Assembly (NCBI GenBank): GCA_038253885.1
Contig: JBBSGP010000008.1
Coordinates: 34,722 to 98,721, forward strand
Direction of reading: 5' to 3'
DNA from: JALZAQ01 sp038253885
GTDB taxonomy: Bacteria; Gemmatimonadota; Gemmatimonadetes; Gemmatimonadales; Gemmatimonadaceae
Length of the DNA: 64,000 nucleotides
Part shown: positions 1-7,345 of the stretch, piece by piece
Position numbering within the stretch: position 1 is the first letter of the stretch
How the letters are laid out: each line of letters starts with the position of its first letter
Program-made: the position numbers and the translations under genes
The notes under the pieces: model-generated
Databases searched by the model: none
The model's input: the letters and a program-made list of their open reading frames with translations, nothing else
Told to the model about the DNA's origin: nothing

Positions 1-1
1 C

Positions 2-202
2 GCCGCTTCGGCGGTGGCCGGCAGTGGCATCGGACTGTACGTGGTCCGCGAGCTCGCGCGCCTGCACGACGGGCTTGTCTGGGTCGAGAGCGCGCCGGCC
101 GGCGGGTGCCGCGTCGTCATCGAGCTGCCGCGCGCGGCAGACCAGGATGGCGGGCCAATCGCGCACCGCGCGATGGCTGTCGCACCGGAGCCGGTACGAT
201 GA
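2..202 (+). CDS. Sensor histidine kinase, C-terminal end (partial)
   Basis: This is the last 66 residues of a gene that begins before the window. It shows the G2 box of a HATPase domain (GSGIGLYVVRELARLHDG) followed by the final strand (GGCRVVIELP), the standard end of a two-component sensor kinase that phosphorylates a response regulator at the membrane. Its TGA overlaps the ATG of the next gene in an ATGA arrangement, so the two are probably translationally coupled partners. The sensor and dimerisation domains lie outside the window, so the stimulus cannot be inferred. Confidence 0.88.
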   Translation, partial: AASAVAGSGIGLYVVRELARLHDGLVWVESAPAGGCRVVIELPRAADQDGGPIAHRAMAVAPEPVR

Positions 203-897
203 CACGCATCCTGGTGATCGAGGACAACCACAATCTGGCCGTGGGGCTGCGCAACAACCTGGAGATCGAAGGCTACCAGGTGGAGATCGCCAGCGACGGA
301 CAGAAGGGACTGGCGCGGGCGCGGGAGCTCGAGCCCGACCTGGTCATCCTCGACCTCATGCTGCCGCTGCTCGATGGGTACCGCGTCTTGAGGATGATGC
401 GTGAAGAGGATCTCCGGATGCCCGTGCTCATCCTCAGTGCGCGCGCCGAAGAGACGGACAAGGTGCTGGGGTTCCGCTTGGGAGCCGACGACTACGTCGC
501 CAAACCCTTCGGACTCCTGGAGCTGCTGGCGCGTGTGGATGCTCTCTTGCGGCGCGCTAATGGCTCGGGCGGGGGCACCAGACATCCGGCGTCCACCGAC
601 GCCGTCCGCTTCGGCGAGATCTCGGTCGACCCGGCGACGCATGGCGTGACGCGCGCTGGCGAGCCAGTCGCGCTGCGGCCCAAAGAGTACGAGCTGCTCG
701 TCGCGCTCATCAAGCGACGCGGGCGGCTGGCATCACGGCTGGAGCTGCTGCGCGAGGTCTGGGGCTATTCCACCGAAGTGGTGAGCCGCACCGTGGACAC
801 GCATATCGCCGAGCTTCGGCGCAAGCTCGAGCGGGATCCGGCTGCTCCGCGCCACATCCTCACCGTGAGAAAGGCCGGCTACCGGCTCGAGATGTAG
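199..897 (+). CDS. OmpR/PhoB-family response regulator
   Basis: A 232-residue cytoplasmic transcription regulator. The receiver domain (about residues 3-115) has the acidic pair E8/D9, phospho-acceptor D52 in LVILDLMLP, switch residue S80 and K102 in the AKP motif. A linker of about 20 residues leads to a winged-helix DNA-binding domain (about 135-230) with the typical LRPKEYELL and RTVDTHIAELRRKL segments. The start is the ATG inside the upstream kinase stop (ATGA overlap); longer versions of the frame only run back through the kinase gene. It is expected to be phosphorylated by the kinase just upstream. Its targets are not evident. Confidence 0.95.
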   Translation: MTRILVIEDNHNLAVGLRNNLEIEGYQVEIASDGQKGLARARELEPDLVILDLMLPLLDGYRVLRMMREEDLRMPVLILSARAEETDKVLGFRLGADDYVAKPFGLLELLARVDALLRRANGSGGGTRHPASTDAVRFGEISVDPATHGVTRAGEPVALRPKEYELLVALIKRRGRLASRLELLREVWGYSTEVVSRTVDTHIAELRRKLERDPAAPRHILTVRKAGYRLEM

Positions 898-903
898 CCG
901 GCG

Positions 904-1452
904 TCACCCCGCGCGTATCAGCGTCAGGCAGTCGATGGTGCCCTCGACCTTCACGCCGGCCTTGGTCTGTCCAGAGAAGGTGACCTTCGCGCTGTTGCCA
1001 CGATCATCGATCTTGACCGTGCCGGTTCCATTCCCCTTGGCCGGCTCGATCTCGTACGTCTTCTGCGACAGCAGTGGTCCGAATCCGATCGTGATGAGGA
1101 ACTTGTTCGTCCCGCCCGCGGCGGCCTTCGCATCCGGGACGATCATCTGCAGGCTGCTGAAAACCTTCGGATCCTCGGTGGTGATGCTGTACTGGTTGCC
1201 CCACGACCCCTCTCCGGTGAGACCAGCGCTGCACCCGCCGTCCGTCGCTTTGCCATCGTAGCTCCCGGCGTTCGCACCGCCGGTGAGGTTGACGTGCACG
1301 GTGCTGTTCACATCGCCTTTCGCGCCCGTTGCCGGGGCGCTCGCCGGCGAAGCGGCAGCGGTATCGGTCGCCACGTTCTTCTCCCCTTTCGAGCACGCGA
1401 CAGCGAGGATAAGGGGGAACGCGCTTGCCCAAGGGCTGCGGTGGTGCGTCAC
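904..1452 (-). CDS. Small lipoprotein of unknown function
   Basis: A 182-residue exported protein. A short positive N-terminus and a hydrophobic stretch end in LAVAC followed by a polar Ser/Ala/Pro-rich linker, which looks like a weak lipobox and a lipoprotein tether. The rest (about residues 50-180) is a beta-rich domain of Gly/Thr/Val segments with two later cysteines; I do not recognise the family. GTG at 1452 was chosen because AGGAG lies 7 bases upstream; the longer frame starting at 1467 would place that AGGAG inside the gene. It is convergent with the upstream response regulator and separated from it by 6 bases. Confidence 0.72.
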   Translation of the reverse strand: MTHHRSPWASAFPLILAVACSKGEKNVATDTAAASPASAPATGAKGDVNSTVHVNLTGGANAGSYDGKATDGGCSAGLTGEGSWGNQYSITTEDPKVFSSLQMIVPDAKAAAGGTNKFLITIGFGPLLSQKTYEIEPAKGNGTGTVKIDDRGNSAKVTFSGQTKAGVKVEGTIDCLTLIRAG

Positions 1453-1512
1453 GACGTGTCTCCTCACAGGTTGTCGTTCGAGGTTGCGTTTTTCATGTCG
1501 CCGATTCGACGA

Positions 1513-2013
1513 CTATCCGCGAATCGGGCCGCTATTCAGTGGCCCGCACGCGATCACGCTCTGCCCATCGGCCGAGTGGACGTTGACGTACAAGGGAACC
1601 TCTTGCGGGAGGCCGAAGGGCAGGCCGAGGGTGAGCCGGCCCTGTCCCTGGTTGTCCGTCGATATCAGCCCGTAGGCGCCGGGCTGGCCGACGATCGGTC
1701 CGTTGGAGCCACAGTCTCCGGAATGGATATGCCAAGCGAGCTGCCGTGCGGGAGGCCCACCGGTGAGCGTGAGATCCACACGCGGGCTCGCGGCTCCCGT
1801 GGATCCCCCGATCATGCGTATGCTCACGCTGCCCGAGGCGGTCCCTCCTCCCTGAGGCTGCAGCGTTGCCGTGAGGCCCATCGGCGCGACCGTCTGGGGA
1901 CGGGGGGTGCCGGGCGTGACCGCGGAGCCCTCCGGATAGCTCAGGCCGCCTCCGCCGCAGGCGCTCCAGAGGAGCGCGGCCGCTGCGATCGTGAGGACAC
2001 TTTGCGTCTTCAT
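1513..2013 (-). CDS. Secreted/lipid-anchored Cu/Zn-SOD- or CHRD-like protein
   Basis: A 166-residue exported protein with an N-terminal hydrophobic segment ending in LLWSACGGGG, a lipobox-like site although Trp at -3 is atypical. The C-terminal half has the pattern of small beta-sandwich proteins of the Cu/Zn-superoxide-dismutase/CHRD type: WHIHSGDCG, then YVNVHSADG and IACGPL, with two cysteines that could form the SOD-like disulfide. The full set of copper and zinc histidines is not visible, so enzymatic SOD activity is doubtful. ATG at 2013 is preferred over the longer frame because AAGGAGAG sits 7 bases upstream of it. Confidence 0.72.
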   Translation of the reverse strand: MKTQSVLTIAAAALLWSACGGGGLSYPEGSAVTPGTPRPQTVAPMGLTATLQPQGGGTASGSVSIRMIGGSTGAASPRVDLTLTGGPPARQLAWHIHSGDCGSNGPIVGQPGAYGLISTDNQGQGRLTLGLPFGLPQEVPLYVNVHSADGQSVIACGPLNSGPIRG

Positions 2014-2055
2014 GACTCGACTCTCCTTCATCTGGTGATGTTTTCCGGCGGCAAC

Positions 2056-5000
2056 TCAGAGCATGGATGAGGCCACAACCGCTGGTTTTTCCTCCAGCTC
2101 CGAGGTGCTCGGAACGATCTCCGGAAGGTTGGCCTGCCGGAGCAGGGCGTTCACCTTCGGCAGGCCCGTGCTGATCTCGTTTCTCAGCTTGCCGAGTTGG
2201 GAGTCGAGCAGTCCCGAGAGCTCCTTGAACACCGCATACGCCTGCGCCGTCGGCCGGCCGTCGGCGCCACTCACCACTCCCGCGAGCGCGGCAATGCGGT
2301 TGTTGAGCTTGATCGGATAGTTGAGCGGGTCCTGGCCGCTCTGATTCTTCACCTGATAGATCTCTCCCTCGATCGCGGAAAGCCGGTCGGCGAAGCCACG
2401 CGATTCCTGCGCCAACGCCGCCGCGGCGGCGCCCGCCTTGGTCGTGCGCTCGCGGAGTTGCGCCTTCACGTTGCGGACGGTCTTCACCGCATCGTTCGCC
2501 TGGCTGAGACGGTCACGGATCTGCAACAGCAGCGTGAATTGCGCCTGCAGTCCCTCCGGCGTCGCGCGCGAGCGCGGGTCCTTCTTCAACGTGAAAGACT
2601 GGGTCTGACCCCCCCCACCCCCACCCCCACCCCCACGCTGGCTGCTGTCGTCGGTCACGGTCATGCGTACCGAGTACGTGCCAGGCAGCGCGACCGGGCC
2701 GCGAGTGCCGCCCGCCCACATGATCATGTTGGTGAAGCTGCTGGCATCGGGATACGCCATGTCCCACACGAAGGTGTTGAGCCCGGCCTTGTTGCGAACG
2801 CGCGGCGGGCGTGGCGCTCGGCGCGGTCCTTCCTCGTCGAACTGCTGCGGCGTCTCCTCTCCTCGCTGCTCGAGCTTCTTCGCGCTGTCCGCGCTCACGC
2901 CCGCCTTCGCCAGGCTGTCGCGGCGGACGCGCTGGATGCTGTCACCCCGCACCGAGTCGGCCGCGGTCGCGCTGTCCTGCTTGCTGGTGAATTTTCGGAT
3001 CTGCTTGCCGGACGCGTCCAGGAACTCGAGCGTGACCTCCTGGTTGGCCTTGGCGAGCTGGTAGTAGATCACCGCCCCGCTCGGCGGGTTGGCCCCCACG
3101 GGATGCGCGCCCGTGCCGGCGCCGAAGCCGAAGAACCCGGCCCGATACACGTCCCGGGGCTTGAAGAGATGGTTCTGCTTCTCGAGGTCGGCGGCGTGCT
3201 GACGGAGCGGAGAGAGGTCGTCCAGAATCCAGAAGGACCGCCCGTGCGTGGCCGCCACCAGATCTCCCTCCTTCACCGCGAGGTCGTGCACCGGCACCAG
3301 CGGAAGGTTCAGGCGCAGCGCTTCCCAGCTGCCGCCGTCGTCGTAGGACACGTACACGCTGCGCTCCGTGCCAGCGTAGAGCAGTCCCTTCTTCGCCGGA
3401 TCTTCCCTGATGACACGCGTGAACTCGGTCGCGGGGATGCCGCTCACGATGCGCGTCCAGCTCTTGCCGTAGTCCGTGGTGCGGTACAGATAGGGCGCCA
3501 TGTCGTCGAGCTGGTAGCGGTTGCCGGCGACATAGGCCGTGCCCGGAGAGAATGGTGATGCCTCGATGGTCGAGATGCGCGTCCACTCGGGGAGGTCCTT
3601 CGGGGTCACGTTCTTCCAGCTGCGGCCGCCGTCGAGCGAGAGACTGACGACGCCATCGTCTGACCCTGTCCAGATCACACCGGCCCCCCCCTTCACCGGC
3701 GACTTGGCGACCGAGAAGATCGTGGCGTAGTACTCGACCGACGTCTGGTCCTTGGTGATCGGCCCGCCCGACGGTCCGAGCGTCTTCGGGTCGTGACGAG
3801 TGAGGTCGGGACTGATGGCTGAGAAGCTCTGCCCGCCGTTGGTGCTCTTGAAGAGCACGTTCGACGCGACGTACAACGTGTTCGAGTTATGCGGTGAAAG
3901 CAGGATCGGGAAAGTCCACTGGAAGCGGTACTTGAGATCCTCGGCCGAATGGCCCATGGGGTTGTCGGGCCACGGATTCACATCGCTCTCGACTCCGGTG
4001 CGGCGGTTGAGTCTCGTCGTCAGCCCGCCATAGCTGCCGGCATACACGACCCAGGGCGAGTCGGGCTTCACCGCGATGTAGCCCGACTCCCCTCCGCCCA
4101 CCGGCTCCCAGTCGCGCACACCGATTCCGCCGTTCGCACGGCTCTGGATGCACACTGTCGAGTTGTCTTGTTGCGCGCCGCAGACCTGGTAAGGGAAGTC
4201 GTTCGTGGTCGTGACGTGGTAGAACTGCGCGGTCGCGAAATCCTGCTCGCTCCAGTTCTTTCCACCGTCGAAGCTGACGTTGGCGCCCCCATCGTTGGCC
4301 TCGATCATCCGCTTCGCATCGTTCGACGCGATCCAGAGGTCGTGATTGTCACCGTGCGGCACCGGGATCCCCTTGAAGGTCTTTCCCCCGTCGGTGGATC
4401 GGTAGAAGCCGGTGTTGAGAGCGTAGACGCTTCCGGTGTCCTTCGGGTCGGCGAAGATGCGCGTGTAGTACCAGGCGCGCTGCCGAAGCTTTCTCTCGCT
4501 GTTCGTGCGCGTCCACGTCCTGCCCCCATCATCGGACCGGAAGACGCCGCCGGAATCGGCCTCGATCAGCGCCCAGAGCCGGTTCGGGTTCGCCGGTGAG
4601 ACGGTGAGGCCGATGTTGCCGATCACGCCACCGGGTAAGCCTCGGTTGCGAGTCAGCTCGGTCCACGTGGCGCCGCCGTCAGTGGTCTTGAAGATGCCGC
4701 TCCCGGCTCCGCCCGAGATGAGCGTCCAGGGCGTGCGTCCGGCCTGCCAGAACGCGGCGTAGAGCACCTCCGGATTGGTTGGATCCATGACAAGGTCTGT
4801 GATGCCGGTGGAATCGTTGCGGAAGAGGACCTTGCTCCACGTTTTTCCGCCGTCCACGGTCTTGAAGACGCCACGGTCGGCGTTGGGGGCCCACACGTGA
4901 CCGAGCGCGCCGACATAGATGATGTCGGGGTTCGTCGGGTGAACGCGCACGCGCGCAATCTGGCGTGTCGCGGCAAGACCGATATGGGTCCAGGTCTTTC

Positions 5001-5436
5001 CGGCATCGGTGCTCTTCCAGACTCCGTCGCCATGAGAGACGTTGCCGCGAATATCGTATTCACCGGCTCCGACATAGACGATGTCCGGGTTCGATTCGCT
5101 CATCGCGATGGCGCCGATGGTGCCGCCGAAGAACTTGTCGGTCACGGGCACCCAGCTGATGCCCCCATCTGTGGTCTTGAAGACACCGCCGCCGGTGGTG
5201 CCCATGTAGTACTCATTGGGCCGACTGGGCGTGCCGGTGACGGCCGCCGACCGGCCGCCGCGATAGGGTCCGATCTCACGCCACTTCATGGCCGAGGCCG
5301 AGCTGTCGCTGTCGCCGCGACCGCGACGCTGAGCCTGCGCAGTCGAGGTGGGCTCGGCGACGGCGAAGAGGATGAGGAGCGCCGCGACGGGCGGGCGGCG
5401 AAGAGATCTCGAGGAGATTGCGCGGAGACGGGTCAC
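2056..5436 (-). CDS. Sortilin/VPS10-like BNR beta-propeller protein (glycosyl-hydrolase-like)
   Basis: A secreted protein of about 1126 residues. After a signal peptide (hydrophobic core AALLILFAVA, cleavage near AQAQ) come many BNR/Asp-box repeats of the type SxDGGxTW (for example TTDGGISW, STDAGKTW, SFDGGKNW, SLDGGRSW) over about residues 50-700, forming two seven-bladed propellers as in VPS10/sortilin-like proteins. The last 400 residues hold a beta-sandwich segment, a charged linker, a poly-Gly stretch encoded by a CCCCCA repeat, and a helical C-terminus. GTG at 5436 is chosen because GGAGG lies 8 bases upstream and it puts the signal peptide at the N-terminus; longer frames add about 57 implausible residues. 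Substrate or ligand unknown. It follows the GntR regulator on the same strand by 70 bases. Confidence 0.9.
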   Translation of the reverse strand: MTRLRAISSRSLRRPPVAALLILFAVAEPTSTAQAQRRGRGDSDSSASAMKWREIGPYRGGRSAAVTGTPSRPNEYYMGTTGGGVFKTTDGGISWVPVTDKFFGGTIGAIAMSESNPDIVYVGAGEYDIRGNVSHGDGVWKSTDAGKTWTHIGLAATRQIARVRVHPTNPDIIYVGALGHVWAPNADRGVFKTVDGGKTWSKVLFRNDSTGITDLVMDPTNPEVLYAAFWQAGRTPWTLISGGAGSGIFKTTDGGATWTELTRNRGLPGGVIGNIGLTVSPANPNRLWALIEADSGGVFRSDDGGRTWTRTNSERKLRQRAWYYTRIFADPKDTGSVYALNTGFYRSTDGGKTFKGIPVPHGDNHDLWIASNDAKRMIEANDGGANVSFDGGKNWSEQDFATAQFYHVTTTNDFPYQVCGAQQDNSTVCIQSRANGGIGVRDWEPVGGGESGYIAVKPDSPWVVYAGSYGGLTTRLNRRTGVESDVNPWPDNPMGHSAEDLKYRFQWTFPILLSPHNSNTLYVASNVLFKSTNGGQSFSAISPDLTRHDPKTLGPSGGPITKDQTSVEYYATIFSVAKSPVKGGAGVIWTGSDDGVVSLSLDGGRSWKNVTPKDLPEWTRISTIEASPFSPGTAYVAGNRYQLDDMAPYLYRTTDYGKSWTRIVSGIPATEFTRVIREDPAKKGLLYAGTERSVYVSYDDGGSWEALRLNLPLVPVHDLAVKEGDLVAATHGRSFWILDDLSPLRQHAADLEKQNHLFKPRDVYRAGFFGFGAGTGAHPVGANPPSGAVIYYQLAKANQEVTLEFLDASGKQIRKFTSKQDSATAADSVRGDSIQRVRRDSLAKAGVSADSAKKLEQRGEETPQQFDEEGPRRAPRPPRVRNKAGLNTFVWDMAYPDASSFTNMIMWAGGTRGPVALPGTYSVRMTVTDDSSQRGGGGGGGGGQTQSFTLKKDPRSRATPEGLQAQFTLLLQIRDRLSQANDAVKTVRNVKAQLRERTTKAGAAAAALAQESRGFADRLSAIEGEIYQVKNQSGQDPLNYPIKLNNRIAALAGVVSGADGRPTAQAYAVFKELSGLLDSQLGKLRNEISTGLPKVNALLRQANLPEIVPSTSELEEKPAVVASSML
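2612..2635. repeat. CCCCCA hexanucleotide tandem repeat (4 units)
   Basis: Four perfect CCCCCA units directly follow a run of eight C. On the coding (minus) strand they encode a ten-Gly linker in the C-terminal part of the sortilin-like protein. Gain or loss of a unit would add or remove two Gly codons without a frameshift; slippage in the eight-C run would shift frame. Confidence 0.9.
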
Positions 5437-5506
5437 TGCCGAACCTCCGGGGATGGTGGTGCCTGGGGAGCCGCGCACGCGCCGGCGCGGCATGGCAAAA
5501 GGAGAG

Positions 5507-6307
5507 TCATGCTCGTGATTGCGCAAGCCGGGCCGTGATGCTCTCGGCGGCGGCGCGCCAGTGTGAGCGGAGGATCGTGGCGGCGGCCTGTGGATCTTCG
5601 CCGGCAATCGCTTGGGCGATGCGCCGGTGATCTCGTGTGGAGGTGGTTCCGACCCCCAGCTCGCGGACGTGCGCGAGCTCGTAGCGGCGGACGACGTCCC
5701 GGAGGGACTCGAGGAGGGAGAGGAGCCGGACGTTGCGACAGCCTTCGGTGAGGAGGCAGTGCCAGCGCAGATCGAGCGAGAGTCGATGCTCGGGCTCGTT
5801 GTCCGCCTGCGCCATCTCGCTGTTCAGCGATTCGAGCGCGCCGAGCGTTCGGGAGGAGATGGGAGCCAGCCGCATGGCCTCGCACTCGAGCGCGGCGATG
5901 ATGGGATATGATTCCTCGACCTCCCTCGCATCGAGGGCACGAACTGTGAAGCCACGGCCCATGTCGGCGACGAGGTGGCCATCGCGCTCGAGCCGCAGTA
6001 ACGCTTCGCGGACGGGCGTGCGGCTGACGCCGAGGTCTCGCGCGAGTGAGGTATCACGGAGCCGGGCACCGGGCTCGAGCTCGGCGCTGAGAATGCGGTC
6101 GAGGATCTCGCGCCTGACGTCGTCTCGGAGGGGCCGTCTGGAGAGAGAGATAGAAGGTACGATTTGGGTCAGTTCAATCAGTTTGTGAGGATACAGTATA
6201 CAAAATATCGGGCTCAATAGCCAGACCCCGCGCCTGCCGACAGACTGGAGAGTGAGTATTTTGTATTTTGTATTCATATTCATGTGCTCGTGTGCATTCG
6301 TAACCAT
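5507..6307 (-). CDS. GntR-family transcriptional regulator, FCD subfamily (start uncertain)
   Basis: The conserved protein runs from about SLSRRPLRDDVRREIL to the end. It has an N-terminal winged helix (LGVSRTPVREALLRLERDGHL is the recognition segment) and an all-helical C-terminal FCD effector-binding domain, about 215 residues in total, as usual for this subfamily. The open frame to the ATG at 6307 adds about 50 residues encoded by AT-rich DNA carrying repeated TATTTTGTAT motifs, which looks like operator DNA, not coding sequence. The real start is probably near 6150-6181, where no ATG, GTG or TTG with a ribosome site is visible, so a rare start codon or leaderless message is possible. Likely an autoregulator that also controls the divergent SMP-30-like gene or the sortilin-like gene downstream. 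Ligand unknown. Confidence 0.85.
   Translation of the reverse strand: MVTNAHEHMNMNTKYKILTLQSVGRRGVWLLSPIFCILYPHKLIELTQIVPSISLSRRPLRDDVRREILDRILSAELEPGARLRDTSLARDLGVSRTPVREALLRLERDGHLVADMGRGFTVRALDAREVEESYPIIAALECEAMRLAPISSRTLGALESLNSEMAQADNEPEHRLSLDLRWHCLLTEGCRNVRLLSLLESLRDVVRRYELAHVRELGVGTTSTRDHRRIAQAIAGEDPQAAATILRSHWRAAAESITARLAQSRA
6193..6283. promoter_or_regulatory. Divergent operator region with three TATTTTGTAT motifs
   Basis: In a strikingly AT-rich patch, TATTTTGTAT occurs twice in overlapping register on the plus strand (6257-6266 and 6264-6273) and once on the minus strand (6198-6207), where it adjoins a GTATAC palindrome (6196-6201). A TATACT hexamer on the minus strand (6195-6200) could be a -10 element for the GntR gene. 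GntR/FCD regulators commonly bind short GTATAC-type palindromes near their own gene, so this is the best candidate binding region; that link is inferred. Confidence 0.55.
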
Positions 6308-6327
6308 AACCTCGGAGGTAATCTCTC

Positions 6328-7281
6328 ATGTCTGCTCTCTCCCGTCTCTCCCTCCTGGCCCTCTCTTTTGCGGTGGCGTGCGAAGGTAAGGACCGCGCGA
6401 CTAGCGGTAACCAGCCAGACTCGATACCGCAAAAAACAGCCTCGAACGCTCCAACCGGTGCTGTCCGGTTGGCTTCCATCACCGGCTTCAAGACCCCCGA
6501 GTCCGTGCGCTACGATTCCGCGGACGACGTTTTCTTCGTCTCGAACATCAACGGTGCCCCGATCGAGCACGACGGCAACGGATTCATCAGCCGAGTGAAG
6601 GGTGACGGCACAGTGGACTCACTCCACTTCATCCAGGGCGGGCGGGGACGGGTCTCCCTCGACGCGCCGAAGGGACTCGCGATTGTCGGCGATACGCTCT
6701 GGGTCGCTGACATTGATCACGTTCGAGCTTTCAACAAGCGAACGGGTGCGACCATCGCCAACCTCGACCTCAAAGCGAAGCACGCCACCTTCCTCAACGA
6801 CGTCGTCGCCGCTCCCGACGGTGTCATCTACATCACGGACACCAGCGTGGACGGCTCCTTCAAGCACGTTGGCACCGATCGCATCTTCGCGATCGCGCCC
6901 GGACGGCGTATCACCGTGGCGGCCGCCGGCGACACCCTCGGCGGCCCGAACGGCATCGCCTGGGACCCCACGAAGAAGTATTTTGTCCTCGGTGGGTTCG
7001 GAACGAAGAACGTCTTCAGCTGGATGCCGGGTCAACCGCCCCAGAAGCTGGCCGTTGGCGCCGGTGGCTACGACGGCGTCGAGGTGCTCGCTGACGGCCG
7101 CGTGCTCGTCACGAGCTGGGCCGACTCCACAATCTCCGTGATCGCCGGCGACCATCTGTCCCCATTGGTGCGCGGCGTCTCCGCCCCAGCCGATATCGGC
7201 ATCGACACGAGAAGACAGCGCATCGCGCTCCCGCGATTCCAGGATGACCGCGTGGAGCTCTGGTCGATTCCGGCCCGCTAG
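6328..7281 (+). CDS. SMP-30/gluconolactonase-like beta-propeller lipoprotein
   Basis: A 317-residue exported protein. The N-terminus has a signal ending in SFAVAC (lipobox-like), then a polar linker. From about residue 50 it has propeller repeats typical of SMP-30/gluconolactonase-like proteins: TPESVRYDS, LDAPKGLAIVGDTLWVAD, LNDVVAAPDGVIYITDT, GPNGIAWDP and GYDGVEVLADGRVLV. These fit a six-bladed fold whose calcium-site acidic residues lie in such loops. Substrate unknown. The ATG has GGAGGT 8 bases upstream. It is divergent from the GntR-type gene and shares its AT-rich control region. Confidence 0.88.
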   Translation: MSALSRLSLLALSFAVACEGKDRATSGNQPDSIPQKTASNAPTGAVRLASITGFKTPESVRYDSADDVFFVSNINGAPIEHDGNGFISRVKGDGTVDSLHFIQGGRGRVSLDAPKGLAIVGDTLWVADIDHVRAFNKRTGATIANLDLKAKHATFLNDVVAAPDGVIYITDTSVDGSFKHVGTDRIFAIAPGRRITVAAAGDTLGGPNGIAWDPTKKYFVLGGFGTKNVFSWMPGQPPQKLAVGAGGYDGVEVLADGRVLVTSWADSTISVIAGDHLSPLVRGVSAPADIGIDTRRQRIALPRFQDDRVELWSIPAR

Positions 7282-7345
7282 CGGCAGGGCCAGCCTGATT
7301 CTCTCGCCGCCTGCCGACGTCAGCCTCCCCACAGACGGGACTCTC

